Source: Nothopassalora personata
Taxonomy: Eukaryota; Ascomycota; Dothideomycetes; Mycosphaerellales; Mycosphaerellaceae
Assembly: GCA_033816765.1 (NCBI GenBank)
Contig: CM066291.1
Coordinates: 1,116,001-1,180,000 of the forward strand
Direction: 5' to 3'
DNA: 64,000 bases
The first letter of the stretch is position 1. The number at the start of each line of letters is the position of its first letter. This document shows, in pieces, positions 44,387 to 55,090 of the stretch. The notes under the pieces were generated by a model, which saw only the letters and a list, made by a program, of their open reading frames with translations, had not been told where the DNA came from and did not search any database. A program made the translations under genes and the position numbers.

Positions 44387-44399
44387 CCCACCTTCGGCT

Positions 44400-44897
44400 A
44401 TTCCTATACAAAGTCTCCTGACCTTCACCAATTTTTTTTGGTTCTTTCGATGCATGTTCTGGGTTGAGGGAGATGTACTTGAAGGTAGTAGAATCAGATA
44501 TTTGCCAAATTTTGCCTACACAGAGCTCAAATCGCAAGTCATCTTTTTGAGGGTATCCCAAGGTCTGAGCAAATCCCTTCAATCCTGGATGGCATCCTGG
44601 AAGTACAGCAATGACCAGTCCCTCAAACTGACGATATATAAAAGAAGTTTTGTACACCTCACGGACCCAAAGGGTCATTTGAATCGTTCTTTTTCACTTT
44701 GATATGTTGAAGTGACGAGATCGACGGTATTTTGGAAGGCATTTTCTTCCATTGCCCATTGCCATCTCCATTTTGGACGTCGTCATCTCGGATTGTACTC
44801 TACATCAAAGATGGGCATGCCGTCCATCAATATCACGTCTATGTATGACCTGTGAAGCCATGTCAGGGCATGGCCGCAGAAATTAGTCGGAAGAAGC
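44400..44897. other. Spacer with one doubtful minus-strand frame
   Basis: A 102-codon minus-strand frame (44370-44678) starting MTLWVREVYKTSFIYRQFEG overlaps the tRNA-Lys end and has no recognised family; I do not call it as a gene. Confidence 0.35.
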
Positions 44898-45683
44898 TCA
44901 GACGATGTTCTTCTGCAACCATTCCTCCCACTCTTGCTTGCTGCTGCTGCTGCCAACGCCATTCTCGACTACGCCCTGCAGAATCGTAAGCACCGATCAA
45001 TCATCGACGTGAATGGAAACGTACGTTGAACAGAACAGTAGGCGATACGTGAATGCCTTGCAAACGGTTGTGCTTCACAAGAGGTTTCAGGTCGTTCGTG
45101 ACACCATTGCCAGTGTTCAAGCGACCGTCCTTGCCGGGCTTGTCTGAAATCTCGAGCTTTGAGTAGATGGTATCCGAGTCAATACCGACGGTACCAGCCA
45201 GCTTGGCCAACCTTTCGTAGGTTTTGTTCCTGGTCTCGTTGACGACGTTCTCATCGAAGTACTCTGTCTGCTTGTCGAACAAAGCCTTTGAGAACTCCCA
45301 GAACTTCTCTGGCTTGGTTTGCAGCACAGCGACCCCAGCTTCGTGGACCAATGTAGATGATGGATGCCATGGCTGGATCTGCTGGCGGAAGATGAATTGG
45401 ACTTTGTCTGCATACTTTGATCTAGCCACTGGAAGGACATCGTCGTAAACTCTGTCAAACATTTTCTTGGAGAACTGTGATTATAAAATCAGCTCTACCG
45501 CTACGACGTCACACGCATCGACCATACTGGGCAGACATAGTCCAGGACTGTGACATCTCGTCAGCATTGTCCAACGACTCGTCACGGACGCATGGTCAAC
45601 ATACAAAGCTCGAGAGTGTGTAGCGTTTCCGGCTTAGCTGAAGCAACCCACTTCTGCCCTGCATACTTCGGTGCGAGCGCCAT
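44898..45683 (-). CDS. DsbA-like thioredoxin-fold protein
   Basis: Four exons: 45683-45605, 45547-45528, 45474-45025 and 44975-44898, 208 residues. The fold starts HTLELFLDYVCPFSKKMFDR, matching the first strand and helix of the DsbA/thioredoxin_4 family, but the motif is CPFS rather than CPxC, so the second cysteine is missing. Later marks are FIFRQQIQPWHPSSTLVHEA, KFWEFSKALFDKQ and the cis-Pro loop VSPTVLFNG. The C-terminal helix is EWEEWLQKNIV after a Ser run coded by AGC repeats. Exon 2 is only 20 nt and carries most of the active-site motif. Without a CxxC pair it is more likely a glutathione-type or structural relative than a disulfide oxidase. Confidence 0.85.
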
Positions 45684-45973
45684 GGTGACCGTTTCCCTCT
45701 GTGGCCAAAAAGTACACAGTGTTGTTGTTGCTTAGGAGAGAAGATGGATCGCGGCATACTGACATGATTGCTCGGTGAGTGATTGACTACCTCAATTGCG
45801 TCATGCTCCTCGCCTCGGATCCGATTTGAGGCAAGTAGCGCGTTCAGACGCGTCGATATTCTTTCGAGGATGACAACACCAAGAACAACGCTTCCTCCAT
45901 GATTGCGATATGAACATCATTTTTTAGTCTTCACTTACAACACATACGTCAATCGCATGAGCGAAACGTCACC

Positions 45974-48863
45974 ATGGGCATCCAGGCGCTGCCACAGACC
46001 ACAGTCCGGGCGTTGGGTGCCACTCAGGTACTGACTGATCCGGCGGCTTTGGTCAAGGAGCTCATTGACAACGCACTCGATGCAAACGCAACGTCAATCG
46101 CGATTGAGATACACAGCAATACCCTTGACCTCATTCAGCTCCGCGACAATGGCCATGGGATTGCACCAGAAGATCGTCCTTTGGTGGCGAGGCGATACTG
46201 CACAAGCAAGATATCTCATGACAGCGAGCTCAAGGACATTGGTGGCTCATCACTCGGCTTCCGAGGCGAAGCGCTTGCAAGCGCTGCTGAGCTCAGTGGT
46301 ACACTCACCATCAGCACACGAATCGAAGGCGAGCAAGTCGCGGCAGTCTTGAAGATTAATCAGCTGGGCGAAGTCACCAGTCAGGAACGAGGCTCGCTAC
46401 CGGTCGGCACCACTGTCAAAATCACGGACTTCATCAAGGCGAATCCTGTCCGGCGGCAAGTATGCTTGAAGAACTCGGAGACCACTTTGAAGAAAATCAA
46501 GCGCACTCTTCAAGCTTATGCCTTTGCTCGGCCGAACGTAAGGTTAGCATTGCGTGTGCTCAAGGCGAAGAACACTAAAGTTGACTGGGTGTATGCTCCG
46601 AAAGTCAACGGTAACGCGGAGGACGCTGCTTTCAAGATTGTTGGGGCGGCATGTGCTTCACAATGCACATGGTCTGTTCTTGAACACGACGGCTTCACGT
46701 TCGAAGCCTTCCTCCCCCGGCCAGATAGCGACTCTGGTAAGATCAGCAACATTGGTCTTTTTGTGTCTCTCGATCGTCGTCCAGTCTCAACTGCGAGGAA
46801 CACCTTCAAGCAGGTGGCTAAGATCTTCCGAGAAGCGTTAAAGAGCTCTACCAAGCATCTCGCTGACATCAAGGACCCTTTTCTGTATCTGAACATTAGC
46901 TGTCCAGCAGGAACTTACGATGCGAATTTGGAACCAGCAAAGGATGACGTGGTTTTTGAGGATCCGGGTAAGGTGGTTGAAGTGGCTAGGCTACTATTTT
47001 CGGCAGTCTATACTGCAGCCGTCGAGCCGGAACCAGTCCCAGATCAAGTCACAGAAGAACAACCAGAAACGCCAGTGCAGAGGGCTGAGGATCTTGACGA
47101 TGGTTTCACTACTCTGTTCGAAAAGCAACCCGAAGAACAGCGCATGCTCGAATATACTGGGCATGATAATCTACCAACTGCTCGTGGTAGACTGTCAGCG
47201 CGTCTGGCGACACCCGGTCAAAGTACAAATGCGGAAGAGTGCGAACAGCCCAAGAGAAAGTTTCGTTCAAATATGTACGGCTGCGATGAGGAAGACATGA
47301 ACCTTTTCGATGACCGCCAACCAACTGCTCGGACGGAGGCGGAATTGGAGGAGCTTCGTCAAGCGAGGAACGATGTCAACGTCTCGAACCCCTGGGTGCT
47401 CGCGAAGGTGAACTCCTCAATACGCAAACCCATCGCGCAGAAAGACGAGGAATCAACTCCGCTCCAGGCCTTCACTAGCATTAATCCCTCCACTACACCG
47501 TCGAAGCGCGCTGGAGGTTTTCAAAGCATACTGGCACTGCCGACGCCTCGGCCTTCGTCTCCTCCGCCAGACGCAGCATTATTTCATCCGTCGGACCACG
47601 TTCCTGACTTTCGCTTAGCAAGGGATGGCCGGGTCATCGGATCATTGTCCCTGCCGTCACCACAGCCGTATACGCCAATGCCATCCAGCGATGCTCGAAT
47701 TCTGGAAGACGAACCACATACTGTGTCACGTGGAGCACAACCCCCAGACTATGACTACAACCTTCACTCAGGCGATCCCAGTGGCACGCCACTTGACGCC
47801 ATACCAGATGTCAGCGCGAAGCCACGGCGAAGACGAAGGGAGCAGCTTCAACAAGGGAACATCAACAAACCCTTCGTACCGCCTATGAAAAGCCGTCAGC
47901 CTCCAGAACAGGTTTGGTTCGATCGTCTTCAGGACGTTGACACTTCTCGCCCTCGGCCAGGCAACAGGACATCACGTCATAATGCGGATGGTCCTGCTCT
48001 CGTGTCACAGGGCGAGCTTGGTGATCTCGCCGATGATCCACGACCAATGACTCCACCACGACGCAATCGCGACATCCGTGACTTTGCACAGCGGCATATC
48101 ACAGACTCTGTCGCTTCCATAGTGGAGGGGCGGAATTATGGACCTGCTGAAGCAGCAGCAACAGCAATGGAGCAGGAGAACCAGGCTACTGAGCCTCAGC
48201 CTCGTCAGGAAGGCGTTCTCGAGCGCCGTGGCTTCATGCCTGCAAGTGAACTCGCTAACCTTCAAGCACATCTCGGATCACCTGAAAAGCCGCCAGCACC
48301 AAAGACCAAGCGCCGGAAGACTAGTCAACGGCAACCTCTGCAGAATTTGGAACCAAATGCTTCAACACCAACCGCTGCTTGGAGTGATGCCGATGAGGAG
48401 TGGCGACCTGCCACTGATAGTCGGGCAGTCTCACGCCGAAAGAGCTCGGGCAAGCTAGGTCGCACAAAGTCATCAAAGGTGAGTAGAAAGCGTGCGCTAG
48501 AAGTCCAGGTTCAAGACTAACCTCGACTAGCTTCCACTCGAACGCATACCTGCCGGTCAAGGCACACATAACCTTCTCTTCAACGATGAGCTGAGCTTGA
48601 CGGGCATCTCGCGTCTCGCTGGCAAGCTCGACGAGCACAACTCGTTGCTTGGCTACAACCAACCAGCGCTCGACCCGCCTGGCATATTCCAGTCCACTGC
48701 GCTGGACATCCACGATCTTACAAATAGCCTGCACGACCTTCTCATCAAGGCAGGCTCTGATGACGACCCTCCTGCTCCAGACACTTTGTTCAAGGCGTTG
48801 CAGTCTGCTTTTGCGCGACGCATTGCGACAGAGATTGAGGACGATGTCCTGTCCTCTGCGTGA
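45974..48863 (+). CDS. MutL-family mismatch repair protein (MLH2/PMS1-like)
   Basis: Exons 45974-48478 and 48531-48863 (52-nt intron with GACTAAC branch site), 945 residues. The N-terminal GHKL ATPase has ALVKELIDNALDANATSI (Glu and Asn for ATP hydrolysis and Mg), LRDNGHGIAPED, TSKISHDSELKDIGGSSLGF and GFRGEALAS. A transducer domain follows, including KKIKRTLQAYAFARPNVRLA. The middle 450 residues are polar and low in conservation (PRRRREQLQQGN), with KTKRRKTSQR as a possible nuclear signal. The short C-terminal domain (LPLERIPAGQGTHNLL) lacks the DQHAxxExxxE endonuclease motif of yeast Pms1/Mlh3, pointing to the MLH2 (human PMS1) type. Partner would be MLH1. Confidence 0.85.
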
Positions 48864-50010
48864 TTGAATAGGCCTTATCATCGACTCCGTTTGTTTTGCT
48901 TTAGCGAAGGCGCTGGAGACGGAAGATACCCCATGTTTGCTCATTTTGCTCAAACCTGCTCTCAAGGCGTGGGACGAAGGGATGTAACTAGCTTGCTTGG
49001 AGCCGTGTCAACAGTATTCGTGCTCTGCTATCTTCGCCTACAACTCTTCAATACGTTCAAAGAAGGACTTCAACTCCTTTTCAATGTCTAGCGTCCTGAG
49101 TCCTTCTAGTGTGTGCCGGATTCTCCGCTTAAAGATCCTCCATCCTGCGACAGCAACACTCGGCCAAGCCATCCAAGTCGTCCGGAATGTTCGGCATATA
49201 TCAAGCCTGTATGAACGAGAGTCTTGGCTGCTCTGAAGCAACGCACAAGGTCCGAATCGACGACTTGCGCCTCCAAAAAACAGTACGACCGTCCAGAACA
49301 CAAACAGAATCCCTCCACGGCGTCCCGATTGCCACTTGACGTGGCGAACAGGACAAGCAGAAGCCATGCGAGAGTCCACGTCACCACCAACCACGCCAGA
49401 TTCCAATGCAACTCCGCAACCTGCCTCGAATAGAAGTCGACCACCTCAGCCTCAGCACTGCAGACATGCTTCCACTCCCCCAAAGCCCATCGCACTCTTC
49501 CTCCACTTCCAGCTATGCTTTTCAACAGATGATAGACTCTCAAGAGCTTCCTGCTAATGTCAAGTTTTTCGGTATCAGAAACCATTACAAGTGTATGAGG
49601 CGTATATCTATATACGACAAGTCGTCTTCAGCAGAGCGTCCAGCCGGCGTCCTCAGCGCCGTGTTGATTGAGTGCTCCAGAATCTTGTACGTGGTCGGTA
49701 TACAGGCCATTTTCCTATGCTTCGAGGTGATCTATGCCGTAACATCGCCGTTGAGTACCTATGCTTCACGCTCTCGATCGTCGACTCCGTGCTGGATACT
49801 GGTCCCACAAGGTATTTGTGAGGTGCACCATACGACCAGCGGTCCTCTGCACTATGTCGGGTCGGTGTCCTCAGCACCGCGCATTAGCTGCCGAGTGCTT
49901 GCATGATCTTGAAGCATTCTCGTCTGGATGCAGGCCGTATTATTATGCTCCCTGGCGCTCTACTGAAACAAAATCGTGGGGTATCATATGCTTCACACTC
50001 GATCATTAGC
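48864..50010. other. Intergenic, with overlapping minus-strand hydrophobic frames
   Basis: Minus-strand frames at 49585-49106 and 49406-49038 contain hydrophobic spans (ELHWNLAWLVVTWTLAWLLL and GILFVFWTVVLFFGG) in different frames and could be a two-helix membrane protein broken by a frameshift. No intron joins them. Not called as a gene. Confidence 0.35.
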
Positions 50011-51580
50011 TCAGTCCTCGACACTCTTTCCCGCTTCTTCCTCACTCGCGGCAGGCGACTCGGTTGGCTCGATCGCCTCAGCCTTGATTTCTGGCTCGTC
50101 ACTTCTAGGCTTTACCTCCTCCGCGATATCATGCGGGATGACCGTACTGTCGCCGGCCGCTTCTTGTTCCTCCTTATCCCGCCCTATCTCTTTCTCGGCC
50201 TGCTTCTCTGGCTTGATGGTTTCGCTCCGGCTCAAGCGTGACTGCGATTGTGGCTCTTCTTGCGGTTCATCCTTGACCTCTTTCACCTCTACTTTCGTCT
50301 CTTCTACCTCCTCGTTTGGCCTTGACTCAGATTCATGCAAGATTGTTGATTCTCTGTCCAAGCTTGGCTTTGCATCAATCTGATCTTCATCCTCCTCGGC
50401 CTCTTCCTGTATCGGATTGGTGACTGACATGTCGTTCGGCTGGCGTGCATGATATTTAGTGGTGCCTCCTGCGGAAATTTGGGTGTTGCCTGCTGGTTCT
50501 TGATCATAGCCCTTCTCGTCACCCAATGCGCCGGGTCGTGGCAGAATTGAAGTCGGACGGGGTCGGTCTTCTGTCTCGTGCTGCTCCGTCGGTTCTGGTG
50601 GCTCGATACCCTCTGCTTCTGCAGGGATGGTGTAGTTCTCGGGCTGGATCAGGTTGTATCGATCACACACTGTCTTGAAGAAGATGTACAGTCCTGTTCT
50701 GGCCTCAATCTTCCAGAACATGTCGCGGTGCTGGAACCACGCATGAGCGTAGATGCGGTACACACGACGGAAGATGTTGGTGATCTCCTTCATCTGTTGG
50801 TTCAAGAACTTGTCGTGGCCGCCCGCCCCACCGCTTCCCAGACCCAACCGCGACGGGAACATCTTGGTACTGGTCAACGACCCAGCGGCCCAGTCCAGAG
50901 TGTGACAGCAGTAGTCAATGGCCGAGCAGCTCTTGGGTGGGTCGTGGACGGCACAGAGGTACTGCCATTCGCTGGCACGCATCTCGGGGCACGTCTGTGC
51001 ACTACACGGCGGGCTGTCTGCGAACAAGGCGACGATGAAGGCATTGCTCTTCTGCACCAGAAAGCGACCGAGCTCGTACAGCCAGATCGCTCCGGTCGTG
51101 TTGGACGGTGGCTCGGCGAGCTGGTGCGCCAGCTCTTTGGTGATGGCCTGGACCTCGTTCGAACCGGGTGGATGGGTGTGGTGGTAGTATAGAGCTTTCA
51201 GGTGCTCGGTGAGCTGGAACGCCGAATCGATCTGCATCTCACGTCAGCCCCGGTCGTCACTCTTTGTATATGAGACGAGACCATCACACCTCGTGGAGCT
51301 CGACCAGGGGCGGCCCTTCTGCCATGTCTGCCGACCTCGTGCCTGGCCTGATGCGTCGGGCTGCACGCGTGTCGAGATGGCTGCCACCGGGGAGTTTGCC
51401 ATGATCATCCAACAGCGACACGCCCGGCGACGTCGGTCCAATCTGGTCTTCAGCTATCGGCGGAGGTGACGGGAGCCGCGGAGAGGACGACGGCGACTGT
51501 GCCGCCATGTTGTTGGGTGGTGTTGGTGGTGGTGGTGGTGGTGGTATCGGTGGATGATGCTTCCCATCGTTGCTTCCCAT
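50011..51580 (-). CDS. MOB3: MOB3/phocein-type MOB protein (STRIPAK subunit)
   Basis: Exons 51580-51290 and 51237-50011 flank a 52-nt intron (GTGTGA to GTGAG), giving 505 residues. The start is MGSNDGKHHPPIP with a poly-Pro run coded by a GGT repeat. The MOB core begins RPGTRSADMAEGPPLVELHE and continues SAFQLTEHLKALYYHHTHPP. It then has zinc-binding-like CPEMRASEWQYLCAVH and DYCCHTLDWAAGSL, and the helix IFRRVYRIYAHAWFQHRDMF. This is the phocein-type pattern found in STRIPAK, which controls hyphal fusion and sexual development in filamentous fungi. The last 200 residues are acidic and disordered (Glu/Lys/Pro-rich), longer than in animals but usual in fungi. Confidence 0.9.
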
Positions 51581-51794
51581 CCCGTCTGTTTCCCGCACGC
51601 GCCTTCTTCAAAACCTTAATACGACCACGACGCGAGACAAGGTTCGGCAACTTCGGCTTGCCGACGTGTGGGGCGTCCGGACGAATGGTAAGCTTGTTAT
51701 TAGCCGACGTCTTTCTGCGGCAGATGCCATCCGATTCAATCTTCGATGCTCTCCGCACACGCGTTACACTCACCGGGGGCGTGCACGCTCCGGT
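51581..51794. promoter_or_regulatory. Short bidirectional promoter
   Basis: Only 214 bp separate the start codons of the divergent MOB3 and zinc-GTPase genes, so core promoters and leaders must share this segment. Confidence 0.6.
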
Positions 51795-53195
51795 ATGGCT
51801 GAAGATGACGACGGACCGCCGCTCCTCGTCGCGACAGACGCTACGAGTGCTGCTGATCCGGGCGAGACCACCTTGAGCGCCAGAATGGAGGACGTCAAGC
51901 TTGCCAAAGTGCCAATCACCATCATCACAGGTATGATGCTGCCCTGCCATGAAGCACATCTCAGGACCCCGGCGTGATGTACACCTTGGCGTAGTTCTGC
52001 CTCGTGCCTACACGGTTGGAACCCGCGAGATGCAATTTGGCTGACGGACAAAGGCTACCTGGGAGCTGGCAAGACTACTCTACTGAATTACATCCTCACC
52101 GCTCGTCATGGCAAGAAGATAGCCGTCATCCTCAACGGTGGGTCAGTAGGTTGGGTGGGGCGAATCGGTAATCACAGCTTCTGACACTGGCCAGAATTTG
52201 GTAACAGCAGCGACATTGAAAAGTCCCTGACCGTGAACCAGGGCGACCAGCAAGTCGAAGAATGGCTTGAACTTGCCAATGGTTGCATCTGCTGCTCTGT
52301 CAAGGATCAAGGTGTGAATGCTATCGAGTCTTTGATGGAACGTCAAGGCTCATTTGACTACATCCTGCTTGAGACGACTGGCTTGGCACACCCCGGTAAC
52401 ATCGCACCAATTTTCTGGGTGGATGAAGGCCTCGGAAGTACCATTTACCTTGACGGCATCGTCACTTTGGTCGATGCGAAGAACATTCTGAAATGCTTGG
52501 ACGACCCAATTGGCGACGAAGCAGTTCACGATGACCAGCAGCAGAACCAGCATGCTGGCGAACTCATGTCTACGGCCCATCTTCAGGTGTCCCACGCGGA
52601 TGTCATTGTCATCAACAAGGCAGACATCGTTTCAGACGATGAGCTTGCTGCAGTGGAAGACCGTCTGAGGTCCATCAATGCTCTCGCGGACTTCCACGTT
52701 ACCGACCACAGCAAAGTGCCCGAGTTGGAAGGTGTGGTACTGGATCTGCATGCGTACGACAATGTCTCCGCCGAGGCTCTAGAGGCTGCCAGTAGGGCCA
52801 AAGGACACAGTCACCTGGACCCAACCATTGGAACCATGACATTAGACCTCCCTGTACTGAGTGACGAGGCTATGGTCAACCTGGATCGCTGGCTACGTTC
52901 TGTCCTGTGGGAGGAGAGACTTCCTCGTGGAGACGCTGCCGATGACAAGAACGGCCTAGCGACTTGGGAGATTCACAGAATCAAAGGTCGCATTCCGCTT
53001 CAGAGCGGTGGCATCAAGATGTTACAGGGAGTCAGGGAGATCTTCGAGCTCACCGATGGCCCTCCAGCCGATGCCAGAAACGCGGCTGCAGAGCAGCAAA
53101 CAGGTAAGATGGTGCTTATCGGGAAGCACATCGGAAGTGGAGAGAGTAGAAATATCTTCCAAAAGAGTCTGGAGATCACACTGAATGTTGTATAG
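51795..53195 (+). CDS. ZNG1: CobW/COG0523 GTPase, zinc chaperone (ZNG1-like)
   Basis: GTP-driven metallochaperone that in other eukaryotes delivers zinc to methionine aminopeptidase; cytosolic. Exons 51795-51930, 52054-52137 and 52195-53195 give 406 residues. Walker A is [10 protein letters not shown] at 45-54, split by the first intron. The zinc-binding GCICC motif is at Cys104, 106 and 107 ([12 protein letters not shown]). Walker B is [12 protein letters not shown], and the guanine-specificity motif is VINKAD. His-containing linker KGHSHLD precedes the CobW C-terminal domain ([15 protein letters not shown]). The first intron is 123 nt. Start [16 protein letters not shown] agrees with acidic N-termini of relatives that bind the MetAP zinc finger. 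Confidence 0.93.
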
Positions 53196-53546
53196 AGTAC
53201 CAGTCGTCGATTCGAAGTATCTTCCAGTCCAGCTCATGTAAAACATGTCGCACTCATAGCTCCAGATATCCGGCATCCCCGGCCAGGAAAGTCGTTCGAA
53301 GGATCATATCCTCGCTCAAGGCGCATCACGTGTCTCAGCATCACTACTATCTCCGGCCCGATCTTTGTCAGCTGGGTCAGTATTGAACCGGTCCGGAGCT
53401 CTCATACCACGATAGCCACTAAGCGACTACGATGCATAACATGATACATATGGCACACCCGACGGACGGAAGCAAGATCCCTCGGCGGTCTCTCTACAAC
53501 GAACCCAGTCCTTTCTCAATCTAGCAATCTAGTCATCTCCAACATC
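53196..53546. other. Intergenic spacer
   Basis: About 350 bp containing the promoter of the small membrane protein; nothing else seen. Confidence 0.5.
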
Positions 53547-54002
53547 ATGTCGACAACAAACACCCTAGGCCTCCGCCGTCCAACAAAAGCACCTGCCATC
53601 TTCACAGCTCTATATTCCGCTTTCATCATAGCCATTCAAGTTCCGACCCTCTATGACCCTTCATCAACCCAAGAAATGCTTGGCATTCGAGATGCTACCA
53701 GTGCACGCTTCATCGGTACTGACCTCTTAACCCCCGCCATCCTATCCCCTCTCCTCTTCGATCATACTAACACACTATCACCAGCCTTCTGCTTCATCGC
53801 CATCAAAGGCTACGAATTCATCGGCGCCCTACAAGACAACTGGCCAGTGTACTGGTTCGCTGTTGTTGGACGCCTCGGAGCGGCTACGATGATGTTAATG
53901 AGTGGAGGTGGGTGGGCGAGGATTGCACCGTTTGATCTTGGAAGTGCGGCAGTGTTGGTGGGGTGTATGTGGTTCTCCAGTGGTAAGGGCAAGAGGTCTT
54001 GA
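53547..54002 (+). CDS. Small four-helix membrane protein of unknown function
   Basis: Single exon, 151 residues, ATG in a good context after an AT-rich leader. Four hydrophobic spans: APAIFTALYSAFIIAIQVP, LLTPAILSPLLF, WFAVVGRLGAATMMLMSGGG and FDLGSAAVLVGCMWF. The second half has FCFIAIKGYEFIGALQDNWP. It ends with a basic GKGKRS. I recognise no family; its even hydrophobic pattern and coherent frame support it as a real gene. Confidence 0.65.
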   Translation: MSTTNTLGLRRPTKAPAIFTALYSAFIIAIQVPTLYDPSSTQEMLGIRDATSARFIGTDLLTPAILSPLLFDHTNTLSPAFCFIAIKGYEFIGALQDNWPVYWFAVVGRLGAATMMLMSGGGWARIAPFDLGSAAVLVGCMWFSSGKGKRS

Positions 54003-54469
54003 GATGTCACGATTCGTGCTCTCACGGCCAACCCGTCAAAGGCGGGCACGCGCTTGACGAGGTATCAACCGTTTGTATGAGACCCACCATGCAACTGCTG
54101 CCACGACAGCCTGATTATTCCATGGAATCCAATCCACCATCTCTCAACTTCCCGAGGTACTATGCATGTGGAACGATGACATTCGCGCTCGCTGTTCCGT
54201 CTCTAGCAAGGAGGAGGTTAGTCTCCAATGCTCTCTTGGACAACTTTAGTCCCTGGCTAAGTCCTTATCGTGCTGCCATCAATTGGACAAGATTGCGCAC
54301 TTTGTTCCCTGCAGCCCAGCACTCGTCCAAGTGACGGAACAGATATTCAAAGACTTCGGCTTCCCGTGCATCGTCCGTTTCGCCCGGGTGACAGCGCAGC
54401 AATACGATCGTGTTGTGTCCCCCGTTCTCGAAAGTGGCACTGGGGGTCGGAGACAGTGTGGAAGCATGT
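54003..54469. other. Spacer between small membrane protein and MULE-like element
   Basis: No gene recognised. Confidence 0.45.
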
Positions 54470-55090
54470 GCGGGAAATCGGTGAATTACTCCCATGGGGA
54501 CAATTATGTCAGAAATTACTGCTATAGGGATTATTATGCAAAAATTACTCCTATAGGGACTTATAGGGATGCCAAATTACTGCTATAGGGACACATTATA
54601 GCAATCTTTAGCCTTCAACTTAGGGCATGTTGTAGGGTACAAAAAGATAGGTATATTAGCTATAGGTGCAAAAAGTTAAATTTTTGCACCTACAATATAG
54701 TTAACTATTGTTTCCGTAGATGCTGAATACACTGCAGTATAACGATGTTGCTCCGAATGTCGGCTCTCGACTATGTGTCCGTATTATATGTCTTAGACAA
54801 GCCCTATCTTGCTTGTTATGTCGTCCTTACTCCCCGAGCTACTCTTTACCTACTCGTAACTTATATAAGCCACGAGCTGCGACTCGTTAGGATTAAAACG
54901 TACTACTATTATTTAATATGCTCGTATAAGCTAGCAGAGCATATTACATAATAGTAGTATATAAAGAAGTCGTAAAGAGCGACTGCTATAATATGTCCCT
55001 ATAGCAGCAATTTGGCATCCCTATAAGTCCCTATAGCAGTAATTTCTACATAATTGTCCCCATGGGAGTAATTCACCGGGCGGGAAATCG
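54470..55090. mobile_element. Non-autonomous Mutator-like element with 11-bp target duplication
   Basis: A 599-bp element (54481-55079) flanked on both sides by GCGGGAAATCG (54470-54480 and 55080-55090). Its ends are long inverted repeats, about 120 bp on the left and 95 bp on the right, both starting GTGAATTACTCCCATGG. The left arm has an extra 29-bp unit because the block ATTACT(G/C)CTATAGGGA occurs three times there and twice on the right. The interior is AT-rich with a further palindrome (TACTACTATTATTTAATATG near 54902) and no transposase. Long arms with a 9-11 bp duplication fit Mutator-like elements. A CCGG versus CG difference at the extreme tips makes the duplication length uncertain by two bases. 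Confidence 0.8.

Larger units (their letters stand above)
44194..44399 (+). tRNA. tRNA-Lys(CTT) interrupted by three introns
   Basis: Acceptor GCCGGGG pairs with CTTCGGC (two G-T pairs). The D-arm is GCTC-AATCGGTA-GAGC, and the anticodon loop CTCTTAA gives anticodon CTT. A short 18-nt intron lies at the canonical site (about 44231-44248). Two more inserts split the T-arm: 44263-44320 (58 nt, GTATGT to CACCCAG) and 44330-44386 (57 nt, GTAAGC to TTGAAG). Removal gives a 73-nt tRNA with T-arm GTGGG-TTCGAGC-CCCAC, perfectly paired. The anticodon stem TGTGG/CCTCA has one T-T mismatch, so slight decay or a differently placed short intron is possible. A T8 run lies at 44432-44439. Confidence 0.82.
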
